Shown here piece after piece: positions 7,613-14,757 of a stretch of 64,000 nt of DNA; the first letter of the stretch is position 1, and the number at the start of each line of letters is the position of its first letter. The DNA is from a virus, in IMG/VR virus record IMGVR_UViG_3300037086_000474, positions 1-64,000 of that record, one strand, 5' to 3'. The notes beneath the pieces were generated by a model. It ran no database searches and was not told the origin of the DNA. It saw only the letters and a list, made by a program, of their open reading frames with translations. Made by a program: the position numbers and the translations under genes.

Positions 7613-7872
7613 TGCCAATAGGTGATCCAAGAGATTTAGATCCTAGTCTCACGAATGATCCAAGCGTGAAGATTGGACAAATCTATGAGAATTCAGATGG
7701 GTATTTTGAGGTGCTCATGGTAAGTGGCAGTTGGACTAGTATTTTTCAATATGGAAGCAATACTCCTCGTATGGTATTGAGAAATGGTTTTGCAGCTGGA
7801 CTAATTGATGGTACTATTCGTCTTGTGACTGATGAGGTCGAGATCGCAAAAGCAATGTTGATGAGAAAATGA
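7612..7872 (+). CDS. small paralogue family, member 13
   Basis: 86 residues, overlapping by one base. Extra 18 N-terminal residues precede VKIGQIYENSDGYFEVL, showing that the family core can start internally. Ends VTDEVEIAKAMLMRK. Confidence 0.75.
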   Translation: MPIGDPRDLDPSLTNDPSVKIGQIYENSDGYFEVLMVSGSWTSIFQYGSNTPRMVLRNGFAAGLIDGTIRLVTDEVEIAKAMLMRK

Positions 7873-8117
7873 AACCCAAGATTGGAGAAGTATATCATTT
7901 TTGTGTTGAAAAAGATGATAAGACAGGGATGTGGTGGAGCTTCTATCTTAGAGTGACCATGATTTGGGGCGACTTTATCAGCTATCTGAAAGAGGATGGA
8001 AGAAGGCAAGATATGGATCTTGATCTTTTTTGTAAATATATGAAGTGGGGACAGATGATAAAGATTACAGACACAGTTCTTTTAGCAAAACTTTGTCTGC
8101 TTGGAGTTGTAAGATGA
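7869..8117 (+). CDS. small paralogue family, member 14
   Basis: 82 residues, ATGA-coupled at both ends (to member 13 and to the kinase). Opens MKPKIGEVYHFCVEKDDK and ends ITDTVLLAKLCLLGVVR. Confidence 0.75.
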   Translation: MKPKIGEVYHFCVEKDDKTGMWWSFYLRVTMIWGDFISYLKEDGRRQDMDLDLFCKYMKWGQMIKITDTVLLAKLCLLGVVR

Positions 8118-8491
8118 AAACAAATTCTTTTAAAGAACTCTTATTGAGTTTTCGACATGCTTTTAGAGGTTTCACATATGCTTTTAAGACTCAAAGAAAT
8201 CTAAGAATAGAAGCTATCATAGCTATTTTTGTCGTTGTCTTTGGCATTGTGTTAGGATTGGGTGTGATTGATTGGATTCTTGTTTTCTCATCAATCATTT
8301 TTGTCATTGTTTCTGAACTCTTTAACACCTCCATAGAAGCTCTTGCAGACGTTGTAAATGGAAAACACGACATCAGAATTAAGAACACAAAAGACATGGC
8401 TGCCGCTTCAGTGTTTCTAACAGTTTCGATTTCAGCAATAATCGGAATACTCGTATTTGGACAGCGGATTCTCATTCTGATAAAAAAATGA
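8114..8491 (+). CDS. dgkA: diacylglycerol/undecaprenol kinase (DgkA family)
   Basis: 125 residues, near the usual 120-130 of the family. Integral membrane lipid kinase; Gram-positive-type members phosphorylate undecaprenol for wall-carrier recycling. Three hydrophobic helices lie at about residues 32-50, 53-72 and 98-121. The signature SELFNTSIEALADVV and the following KNTKDMAAASV hold the conserved Glu/Asn and the K-x-x-D-x-A-A-x-x-V active-site motif. The ATG at 8114 (ATGA overlap) gives the expected N-terminus FKELLLSFRHAFRG; an upstream ATG at 8045 would add 23 unrelated residues. It sits inside the small-paralogue operon with no break. It may alter the host lipid-carrier pool during infection (inference). 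Confidence 0.93.
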   Translation: MKTNSFKELLLSFRHAFRGFTYAFKTQRNLRIEAIIAIFVVVFGIVLGLGVIDWILVFSSIIFVIVSELFNTSIEALADVVNGKHDIRIKNTKDMAAASVFLTVSISAIIGILVFGQRILILIKK

Positions 8492-8742
8492 AGTTCAAGA
8501 TCGGTTCAATCTATAAGGTCTATGACTTTCCAAAGAAATCTATGTTCAGATATATGAAAATCGTTCGACTCGACAAAAATCAGGGATTTGTTATTTTTGA
8601 CACCTTTTATCCAGAGCCTATTACGGTGAAGGGTGAGAGTTCTATGACTATTGATGTTTGGGAATACTACGTTTTGAGAGGAAAAGCCATTCGATGTTTG
8701 GACGACGAACTAGCAAAACTAAATCTATTAGGAATAGTATGA
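8488..8742 (+). CDS. small paralogue family, member 15
   Basis: 84 residues, ATGA-coupled to dgkA. Opens MKFKIGSIYKVYDFPKKSMF and ends CLDDELAKLNLLGIV. The return of the family directly after the kinase shows that dgkA is embedded in this array rather than flanking it. Confidence 0.78.
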   Translation: MKFKIGSIYKVYDFPKKSMFRYMKIVRLDKNQGFVIFDTFYPEPITVKGESSMTIDVWEYYVLRGKAIRCLDDELAKLNLLGIV

Positions 8743-9053
8743 GAATAGAACCTGGAATGGTTTTCAAAGAGAGGCACTCTGTTTCGAGGGTTGATCTTTC
8801 GACGTACTTTTCTCAAAGAGAGGCATCTCAAGAAGAAATGGATAGTGCGATCTATTATTACATTGACCACATCGACCATAAGAAGAAAGAAGTCTATTTC
8901 AATGTATATTACCCTAAGTATAGAACTGATTATGAATCTAAGAGTGCCACTCATCATTCAGTAAGACGAACTATTTTGGCGGGGGTGTGGATCAGAGTGC
9001 CAGAAGAAGAGTTTGTAGCAATGAGAGCGAAACATCTCCTAACTTATGCTTAA
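8739..9053 (+). CDS. small paralogue family, member 16 (diverged, longer)
   Basis: 104 residues from the ATGA-coupled start at 8739; an upstream ATG at 8658 lies inside member 15. Opening MRIEPGMVFKERHSVSR keeps the glycine. The ending PEEEFVAMRAKHLLTYA is a stretched version of the terminal helix. Confidence 0.7.
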   Translation: MRIEPGMVFKERHSVSRVDLSTYFSQREASQEEMDSAIYYYIDHIDHKKKEVYFNVYYPKYRTDYESKSATHHSVRRTILAGVWIRVPEEEFVAMRAKHLLTYA

Positions 9054-9297
9054 AATACAAGTTGGAGACGTTTACAAAAGTTGGCCATCCAACTATGTAT
9101 TACCGTGTTTTCATATTGTGCAAAAGATCGAAGAAACAACCAAAACTGTGTTGTTTCAAACATGGTATTTGAATAAACAGACATGGGAAGAAGGAGCGTT
9201 TCGCACATTTGATTGGATAGAATACGCATTGAGAGAAAAAATATGGACAAAGAGTTCAGAATCGGAATGGGCACAAACACTTCTCTCGACGACATGA
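9046..9297 (+). CDS. small paralogue family, member 17
   Basis: 83 residues, overlapping the previous gene by 8 bases. Opens MLKIQVGDVYKSWPSNYVL and ends SSESEWAQTLLSTT, the weakest form of the terminal motif, with Ala-Lys changed to Ala-Gln. Confidence 0.7.
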   Translation: MLKIQVGDVYKSWPSNYVLPCFHIVQKIEETTKTVLFQTWYLNKQTWEEGAFRTFDWIEYALREKIWTKSSESEWAQTLLSTT

Positions 9298-9596
9298 TTG
9301 GGGGAACTCTCTGGATTAGAATTGCAGAAAATGGTGTCTTTAAAGATAGAGAGCATGGACGAACTATTTACACTTTTAAGTACGCCTATATTAGAAAAAT
9401 AGTAGAAGACTCTATGGTTTGGTATGAGATCAACTGGTATAATGATGATGACTCTGAACCAGAAACCATCTCACATATTGGAACTTTAGAACAAAGTGTT
9501 AGAGTCGTGAAAGATAACTACAGAAGGGCTTCCTCATCCGAGGAAGTAGAAATACTATCGCATTTTGCATCCGGATTGCTGGGAGCTTCAAAATGA
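9294..9596 (+). CDS. small paralogue family, member 18 (diverged)
   Basis: 100 residues from the ATGA-coupled start at 9294; upstream in-frame ATGs lie within member 17. Opens MIGGTLWIRIAENGVFKD. Ends SSSEEVEILSHFASGLLGASK, where the L-L-G remains but the A-K is lost. Confidence 0.65.
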   Translation: MIGGTLWIRIAENGVFKDREHGRTIYTFKYAYIRKIVEDSMVWYEINWYNDDDSEPETISHIGTLEQSVRVVKDNYRRASSSEEVEILSHFASGLLGASK

Positions 9597-9931
9597 ACGA
9601 TCCCTCTCTACCAATAGAACTGGAGGAAGTAATGTCCGAGAATGGAGATTTCAATGATAAGGTCCAAATTGCTATCTTAGAAGAGATGAGTGAAGCTTTC
9701 AACGATGTTGGAGCCGAACTTGAACAAATCGTCAGTACTGAACCTAAGCAAGATGACAACAATTTTCTAAGAAATCGTCTCATCTCTATATCTCAGGCCT
9801 TTGGATACATGACCGCCCTTTTCAATCAATACTACATTTTGAACACTGGAGTCATTCCGAAAGAGCATAAGATTGGTTTTGAATCCATGCATGAAGATAA
9901 GGAAACAGAGCCAAAAGGACGTCGTAAGTAG
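9593..9931 (+). CDS. acidic helical protein of unknown function
   Basis: 112 residues, ATGA-coupled to the last member of the array. It lacks the family termini. Acidic amphipathic helices (VQIAILEEMSEAFNDVGAEL) and a basic last few residues (KGRRK). Last gene before the promoter at 9985. Confidence 0.65.
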   Translation: MNDPSLPIELEEVMSENGDFNDKVQIAILEEMSEAFNDVGAELEQIVSTEPKQDDNNFLRNRLISISQAFGYMTALFNQYYILNTGVIPKEHKIGFESMHEDKETEPKGRRK

Positions 9932-9984
9932 ACATGTTGGTAGCGGTAGCATTTAGATTGCCGGCATACTTCTAACAAGAGACA

Positions 9985-10014
9985 TTTTAGAGTAGTTCGA
10001 GGAGGTAGTATAAT
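9985..10014 (+). promoter_or_regulatory. promoter, TTTTAGAG-N16-TATAAT class, leaderless
   Basis: TTTTAGAG at 9985-9992, 16 bases, TATAAT at 10009-10014, 6 bases, then ATG at 10021. An AGGAGG at about 9999 lies upstream of the -10 and 15 bases from the ATG, so it cannot serve as SD on a transcript from this promoter. The 53 bases upstream of the octamer (9932-9984) hold no recognisable feature. Confidence 0.75.
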
Positions 10015-10020
10015 CAGCTT

Positions 10021-10572
10021 ATGAAGATGAAGATCCTCGAGAACGGCAAGATGAAGAAGGGTGTGTCTCCAGACTACAACTTCTTGTTCGACAAAACCAA
10101 TGGCAGATTCGCTCGCTGGGGCAGAGAACTCAATGATGATCCATCTTGGTCCCCAGCAGGTCCGGAGATACTTGACCTTGAACTGAGTTCAGGTGGATGT
10201 GCCGGAAAATGTCCTTGGTGTTATAAGTCAAATCCCGAACGACTTATCCATAACCTCACCTTCGATGAGTTCAAGATCATCTTCCACAAAATGCCACCCA
10301 TTCTCACTCAGATCGCTTTTGGAATCACCGACATTTCCACCAATCCAGATTTTTTCAATATTATGGAATACGCTCGAGAGCATGGAGTGATTCCAAACTA
10401 CACTACCCATGGTATTGGTGTGGATGAGGAAATTGCAAACGAAACAGTAAGAATATGCGGAGCGATTGCAGTTTCAGTGTATGAGCACACGAAGGAACAG
10501 GCCTACGAGGCCATCCAGAAATACAGAAAAGCCGTCCTACAAAGCAAGGTCTATGTAAAAATAAAGAAATAA
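10021..10572 (+). CDS. radical SAM protein, N-terminal half of a split gene
   Basis: 183 residues carrying the SAM-dependent 4Fe-4S site: Cys60, Cys64 and Cys67 in GGCAGKCPWCYKS, the C-x-x-x-C-x-x-C signature. The half-barrel continues through FGITDISTNPDF and IAVSVYEHTKEQAYEAIQKY, where homology to full-length enzymes appears to stop; the last 16 residues (RKAVLQSKVYVKIKK) look like read-through. The matching second half is at 11392-12102, with an endonuclease between. Expressed from its own leaderless promoter. C/G-rich codons unlike the inserted endonuclease. The substrate may be a peptide, since the C-terminal half is SPASM-like. Confidence 0.85.
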   Translation: MKMKILENGKMKKGVSPDYNFLFDKTNGRFARWGRELNDDPSWSPAGPEILDLELSSGGCAGKCPWCYKSNPERLIHNLTFDEFKIIFHKMPPILTQIAFGITDISTNPDFFNIMEYAREHGVIPNYTTHGIGVDEEIANETVRICGAIAVSVYEHTKEQAYEAIQKYRKAVLQSKVYVKIKK

Positions 10573-10574
10573 AT

Positions 10575-11402
10575 ATGAACTATATCCACGTGTATCAAAA
10601 CATATGTTTAGAAGCTAAAGGTAGGACCAAAACAATAGGTTTGGAAAAACATCATATTCTTCCAAAATCAATATACAGTCCTTTGGCAGCCCAAGTTCTA
10701 ACTAAAAATCAGTTTTTTGGGTTGAATTCAAAGGAGAACATTGTATTTCTAAATTTGAGAGAACATCTCTTTTGTCATCGATTGCTTGTTCGTATATTTT
10801 GTGGATTAGATGAAAATTGTTATCAGAGAATGATCTACGCATTTCATCAAATGAAAAGTCGAACTCCAAACAGTCACGTCTATGAAAGAGAAAGATCAGA
10901 ATATGCGAAAACATTATCAGTTTCTATGAGAGGAAAACCAAGTAGAGCAAAAGGAACTAAATGGACTGAAGAACATAGGAAGAGAAAGCATCATCTAAAA
11001 GATCGAACCTATGAAGACATATATGGTGAGGGAGCTCTTTTTCAAAAGAAGACGCGCTCAGAGGCTCATATTGGTATGAAGCCTTCTTTTGAAACTAAAC
11101 AGAAGATGCATTTATCAAAACTCAATCAGTCTGCTGATACGAGAAAGAAAATATCGATTAGTCACACTGGTATGAAAACTCGATTGGAAACTAAGGAAAA
11201 ACTCAGAAATATCTTTTCAGGACCTAATAGTCCAAATGCCGATAAGACAAAACATTTGTTTCTACATGAAGACGGTAGAGAGGAGCTAGCAACAAAAGCT
11301 GAAATGAAACAGAAATACGGAATTGTTGTATATCCTCTAGTGAATGGCAAACGAAATGTGATCAAAGGCTGGTCATTGAAGGAGAAAAGCTGTGGAAAAT
11401 GA
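10575..11402 (+). CDS. HNH-type homing endonuclease inserted in the radical SAM gene
   Basis: 275 residues. The N-terminal LEKHHILPKSIY, and EHLFCHRLLVRIF about 45 residues later, are the histidine motifs of a GIY/HNH-like homing nuclease core. Following basic NUMOD-like segments include SMRGKPSRAKGTKWTEEHRK and IGMKPSFETKQKM/TGMKTRLETKEKL. The end (KAEMKQKYGIVVYPLVNGKR) is a NUMOD1-like DNA-binding helix. Much more A/T-rich than both flanking halves. It starts 2 bases after one half and overlaps the next by 11, the arrangement of a gene splitter or intron-borne nuclease. Confidence 0.85.
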   Translation: MNYIHVYQNICLEAKGRTKTIGLEKHHILPKSIYSPLAAQVLTKNQFFGLNSKENIVFLNLREHLFCHRLLVRIFCGLDENCYQRMIYAFHQMKSRTPNSHVYERERSEYAKTLSVSMRGKPSRAKGTKWTEEHRKRKHHLKDRTYEDIYGEGALFQKKTRSEAHIGMKPSFETKQKMHLSKLNQSADTRKKISISHTGMKTRLETKEKLRNIFSGPNSPNADKTKHLFLHEDGREELATKAEMKQKYGIVVYPLVNGKRNVIKGWSLKEKSCGK

Positions 11403-12102
11403 AAAGATGATCGCAATCCCCAAAAAGCACATGCATGAGGACACTTCAGAATATGAAGAGATAACAGTGGCTGAGTTCTATAAACGGTATGGAGAACAGG
11501 CTGGGGAACAGCTAACTCAGGAGATTCTTGCCGTCAATATCCACTACATGTTGTCGCAGGAAACACTCAATGATGCGTTCAATGTTGTGCAAGACATTGT
11601 CCACGATGAGAGGCTGAAGGGTCTCAATGCCGTTGTATTCCTCCAATACAAAGATAAAGGTCGAGGCAAGGGAGAGTTCCATTCCATCCAGGACGCATGG
11701 GACTATAGACGCCTCATCGATTTCTGTGAGATGAGGAAGGTCGGATACGGTTTCGATAGCTGCTCCGCCCCTCTCTACTTCAAGGCAGTTGAAGAGCGCG
11801 AAAACTACAAACAGCTCGTCCAGTTTGCTGAGCCTTGCGAGAGCTCACTCTTTTCGAGCTACATCAACTGCTACGGTGAGTTCTATCCCTGTTCATTCAC
11901 TGAAGCTTCTGAAGGATGGAACACCGGTATTAGTGTTCTGAAGTGTGACAACTTTCTCAAGGATGTGTGGAATAATGAGAGAGTGGTGACATTCAGAAAC
12001 TCTCTCGTTGGCAGCTCTTCAAAGTGCATCAACTGCAAGTCTCAAAAGATTTGTAGGTCTTGTCCAGTCTACGATGTTTCTGCTTGCAAAGAGAAGGAGT
12101 AA
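11392..12102 (+). CDS. radical SAM protein, C-terminal half with SPASM-like cysteines
   Basis: 236 residues from a GTG with a good SD (AAGGAG), so it is translated on its own. The first ~47 residues have no clear counterpart in the enzyme; the barrel resumes at about AVNIHYMLSQETLNDAF. FVFLQYKD-like strands, GYGFDSCSAPLYFKAV and a cysteine-rich tail follow: CESSLFSSYINCYGEFYPC, then SSKCINCKSQKICRSCPVY. These would ligand auxiliary Fe-S clusters as in SPASM peptide-modifying enzymes. Together with 10021-10572 it could form a two-chain enzyme. Confidence 0.85.
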   Translation: MENEKMIAIPKKHMHEDTSEYEEITVAEFYKRYGEQAGEQLTQEILAVNIHYMLSQETLNDAFNVVQDIVHDERLKGLNAVVFLQYKDKGRGKGEFHSIQDAWDYRRLIDFCEMRKVGYGFDSCSAPLYFKAVEERENYKQLVQFAEPCESSLFSSYINCYGEFYPCSFTEASEGWNTGISVLKCDNFLKDVWNNERVVTFRNSLVGSSSKCINCKSQKICRSCPVYDVSACKEKE

Positions 12103-12105
12103 TAG

Positions 12106-12333
12106 GTGTATTACGAAGGACCCACTTTCTACATGGGCGGGGTGAGTGAATACGACATATTCATGCTGAAGCAGCAGAAGGCCGTGAAGGAAAACAAAAT
12201 TGCGGCCTTTGGATACGAGGTCATGATGAAGGCTGCAAATCTAGGTTTTAACAGCATTGAAGAATACGTCAAATTCATCAAAGAGTGTCACACTATTCAA
12301 CTCGCTTCTTCTACAACAAAGACACCAGAGTAG
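12106..12333 (+). CDS. small protein following the split radical SAM gene
   Basis: 75 residues from a GTG start with SD GAGAAGGAG, 3 bases after the radical SAM C-half. Opens YYEGPTFYMGGVSEYDIF, then helices (FGYEVMMKAANLGFNSIEEY). No family recognised; close linkage suggests an accessory role. Confidence 0.65.
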   Translation: MYYEGPTFYMGGVSEYDIFMLKQQKAVKENKIAAFGYEVMMKAANLGFNSIEEYVKFIKECHTIQLASSTTKTPE

Positions 12334-12368
12334 CGTCTTGATTGCCAGCAGAGGCATATTTTAAACTA

Positions 12369-12737
12369 ATGAGTAGAAATGAGAAGCGGGCCGTCATCTA
12401 CGGCGCGATGTTTGACGAGAAAGATGTTCTCGAAACTCTTCCTCCCTCCAAAAGAGCCTCATTGATGCTTGCCACAAACGAAGACATGAATGCATACGAG
12501 CTCATGCAAAACTTCGTTGAAAATAATAAAACTTTTTCCTTTTATCATGTGTTTGCACGCGAACCCCATTACGACCTTTACTTCATTGGAAGGGATTGGG
12601 ACACAATCAAAGATAATGAAACTGGAAAGCGTTTTAGGGAAAGTGTAGCACTTCGTCTCAGTAAATATTTTGACAGAAAGGTTGTCTGTAGGACGATCGT
12701 GATCCCAACAGAGGAGATGTATGAAACTTCGACATAG
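12369..12737 (+). CDS. untagged homologue of the FVSNSSSSSF-tagged protein at 21707
   Basis: 122 residues from ATG 12369. TATTTT at 12357-12362 stands 6 bases upstream, the same -10-to-ATG spacing as the leaderless genes, but without the TTTTAGAG octamer; a TTG at 12342 is the alternative start. VIYGAMFDEKD and YFIGRDWDTIKDNETGKRF align with CIYGAHFSDIN and YIGREWSSVKDDETGHQF of the tagged gene at 21707. It lacks the tag, so the tag is separable from this fold. Confidence 0.72.
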   Translation: MSRNEKRAVIYGAMFDEKDVLETLPPSKRASLMLATNEDMNAYELMQNFVENNKTFSFYHVFAREPHYDLYFIGRDWDTIKDNETGKRFRESVALRLSKYFDRKVVCRTIVIPTEEMYETST

Positions 12738-13092
12738 TTTCGTTTCAAATAGTTCAACTACTTCATTTGTCATCATCGCCAGAAGGGCCTCTCTCAAAGA
12801 GATCGATGACCCCAATGTCAAAATCTATCTTGGTGAGTATGGTGATGGAGCCGCCTACGACAGGCCGAGCGAGGCCATCATCGCTTGGATCAAGGCAGAG
12901 AAAAGAGATGATCTCGATTTCTACTACGAATACCTTTCTGCTGGAGAAGAGCAAGAAGTCGAAGGATCTGATCTCGTCTCAAAGCTTGCTCTTCTCGCTC
13001 TCGATCCCAAGAAAGTGGTGATCAAGACTTTTGAGAAGAGCTACTATTTTCCAGAAGACGTGGAACAGTTCAAGGGGGTTGTAGAAAGATGA
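12721..13092 (+). CDS. FVSNSSSSSF-tagged protein 1
   Basis: 123 residues. N-terminal MKLRHSFVSNSSTTSFVII is a variant of the tag (T-T for S-S). The acidic body resembles tagged protein 7 (15342): both have G-D/E-G-A-A-Y, a tryptophan helix and a YYEYLSAGEE/YYSYVDFRDGED strand. SD GAGGAG; overlaps the preceding gene by 17 bases. The tag has no hydrophobic core and is not a Sec signal. Confidence 0.8.
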   Translation: MKLRHSFVSNSSTTSFVIIARRASLKEIDDPNVKIYLGEYGDGAAYDRPSEAIIAWIKAEKRDDLDFYYEYLSAGEEQEVEGSDLVSKLALLALDPKKVVIKTFEKSYYFPEDVEQFKGVVER

Positions 13093-13427
13093 AAATCAGG
13101 ACAGGTTTCGTCAGCAATAGTTCGTCATCGAGTTTTGTGGCTTGTCTTCCGGACAATTTTGATATCAATACTATCAACTTCGAGGAATGGGCACAGAGGG
13201 CTAGTGAGTACCACAGTCACAAAACCTTTACCACTGAAGACATCAAGAAGATGACCGAAGATTGTATCCTCTACAATGGTTGCTGTGAAGAGGACACCTT
13301 CTTTCACATCGCTCCCGACATGTTTAAAGACTATATCATCTGTCAAGTCGACGTTAGTAGCGACAGTGGAAGCTTCGCTTTTCTGAATACGAAGGAGAAA
13401 CAGAAGCTAAGGGAGATTCTGAAATGA
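13089..13427 (+). CDS. FVSNSSSSSF-tagged protein 2
   Basis: 112 residues, ATGA-coupled on both sides. Tag MKIRTGFVSNSSSSSFVA, then DFDINTINFEEWAQRASEY, a cysteine pair (CCEED) and IAPDMFKDYIICQVDV. It is a full-length paralogue of the next gene; the cysteines are only partly kept. Confidence 0.85.
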   Translation: MKIRTGFVSNSSSSSFVACLPDNFDINTINFEEWAQRASEYHSHKTFTTEDIKKMTEDCILYNGCCEEDTFFHIAPDMFKDYIICQVDVSSDSGSFAFLNTKEKQKLREILK

Positions 13428-13726
13428 AGATTCGAACAGGTTTTGTGAGCAATAGTTCCTCCTCAAGTTTCGTTGCCAAGCTGCCTGAAGATTTTGACAT
13501 CAACTCGATTGATTTCGAGGATTGGGCAACAAAGGCTTCTGTCTACGGCAAATCCTTTTGTGCTCAGGATATCAGAAAGATGACTGAGAGTTGTATCAAA
13601 AAGGGCAGGTGTCGTGAGGACGAAGAGTTCTTTGGCATTGCTCCAAAAATGTTTGAACGGTTCATCACCTACCGAACAAATGTCGAAGGATTTGGAAGTT
13701 TTGTCTTCCTGAAAAATACTCTTTAG
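13424..13726 (+). CDS. FVSNSSSSSF-tagged protein 3
   Basis: 100 residues, paralogue of protein 2 (DFDINSIDFEDWATKASVY; FFGIAPKMFERFITYR). The tag peptide is identical to protein 2 for its first 17 residues, but its DNA differs at several synonymous positions. Confidence 0.85.
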   Translation: MKIRTGFVSNSSSSSFVAKLPEDFDINSIDFEDWATKASVYGKSFCAQDIRKMTESCIKKGRCREDEEFFGIAPKMFERFITYRTNVEGFGSFVFLKNTL

Positions 13727-13736
13727 GAGAAATAAG

Positions 13737-14135
13737 ATGAAGGTAAGAAGCGGGTTTGTGAGCAACAGTTCGTCCTCGAGTTTCGTCATGCTCTTTCCGG
13801 AAGATTTCGATGTCGAAAAAATTGACTGGTCGAAGTTCGATTTCGTGGAGTTCGCAGCAGATTACTGCTACGAGGACGGCGACTATGACGATGACGCTGA
13901 AGAGATTGATGATCGAAAGCCGGTTGATGAGACTCTCAAGACTGACATCGTCAAGGGTCTCAAGAAACTTCTTGGTGGTGAAACGCTTTGGGACGAGGAA
14001 GATGCCACTGCCATGGCGGCAATTGAACTGCTTTTCCCGGACTACATCATCGCCGAAATTAGCACTGATAGTGACGGCGGTCAAATGGCTCTTGCTGACA
14101 GGGTAAAGGCCAAGAAGATTCTTGGGGTAGCATGA
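13737..14135 (+). CDS. FVSNSSSSSF-tagged protein 4
   Basis: 132 residues. SD AGGAGA 6 bases before the ATG. Tag MKVRSGFVSNSSSSSFVML, then PEDFDVEKIDWSKFDFVEF, a very acidic loop and FPDYIIAEISTDSDGGQ. Paralogue of protein 5 (14754): shared G-L-K-K-L, T/M-L-W-D and FPxYxIAE blocks. The D-F-D-x-x-x-I-D/N opening also links it to proteins 2 and 3. Confidence 0.85.
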   Translation: MKVRSGFVSNSSSSSFVMLFPEDFDVEKIDWSKFDFVEFAADYCYEDGDYDDDAEEIDDRKPVDETLKTDIVKGLKKLLGGETLWDEEDATAMAAIELLFPDYIIAEISTDSDGGQMALADRVKAKKILGVA

Positions 14136-14455
14136 TGAAGAAATTTCTGATTATCCTTGGACTTATTGTCATCGTAACAGGCGGGTTTGCCAGTGGATCC
14201 ATTGAGGATGGTTCCCACTGGCTTCCAGTTGAAGGAACTGCTAGTAATCACATTATCACCGACGGTCGGAACTACTCAATCTCGATAGATGAAATAGCAG
14301 CAGTTCAACTCTATACCAGCATTTCAGCGGCTATTTTTCTCAAGGGCAATGATAGGCCACTTTATATTCAGTTCGGCAGCAAAGAGGAAACTCAAAATTT
14401 TATTGCTGAAGTCTATAAAAGAATGGCTGCTATTCAGATACCAAAGGTGAAATGA
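14132..14455 (+). CDS. small secreted protein A (signal peptide)
   Basis: 107 residues with a signal peptide: MMKK, hydrophobic core FLIILGLIVIVTGG, then FASGS, a likely cleavage region. The mature part has IITDGRNYSISIDEIAAVQL and a C-terminal helix. Paralogue of the next gene. ATGA-coupled inside the tagged-protein array but itself untagged. Role unknown. Confidence 0.8.
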   Translation: MMKKFLIILGLIVIVTGGFASGSIEDGSHWLPVEGTASNHIITDGRNYSISIDEIAAVQLYTSISAAIFLKGNDRPLYIQFGSKEETQNFIAEVYKRMAAIQIPKVK

Positions 14456-14757
14456 TGAAGAAACTTTTGATTGTTTTGGCTCTCATTCTCTTGTCGCTCA
14501 ATGCCTTTGCTCAGGCAAATAGTTCTTACAACTATCACATGGTGACCGACAATGCCACATATGTGATCTCGATGGATGATGTTGTGAGTGCTATGATTTG
14601 GGACGGTAATCGTATCGAAGTCTTCTTCAAAGCTGATAAAGAGCCAATGTGGATTGTTCTCAAAAATAAAGAAGAGGCCGTTGCCCTTCTCAAAGAGATC
14701 ATCAGCAAGATGCAGACTTTGAAGTACAATTTTCCAAACGATAAAGCGAATCGATGA
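14452..14757 (+). CDS. small secreted protein B (signal peptide)
   Basis: 101 residues. Signal peptide MMKKLLIVLALILLSLNAFA with a canonical A-F-A cleavage site. The mature part aligns with protein A: MVTDNATYVISMDDVVSAMI and a final helix LLKEIISKM. ATGA-coupled on both sides. Confidence 0.82.
   Translation: MMKKLLIVLALILLSLNAFAQANSSYNYHMVTDNATYVISMDDVVSAMIWDGNRIEVFFKADKEPMWIVLKNKEEAVALLKEIISKMQTLKYNFPNDKANR

Noticed and set aside
8161-8190. Sixth TTTTAGAG-N16 promoter inside dgkA
   Set aside because: TTTTAGAG is followed after 16 bases by TAAGAC, but it lies within the reading frame of a conserved gene with no downstream start in range; probably coincidental.
10530-11535. Group I intron between the radical SAM halves
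   Set aside because: Not excluded, but not claimed: the stretch 11392-11530 is an open, protein-like frame with its own GTG and SD, and I could not identify intron core elements by eye. GCCGTC occurs at both junctions but six bases may be chance.
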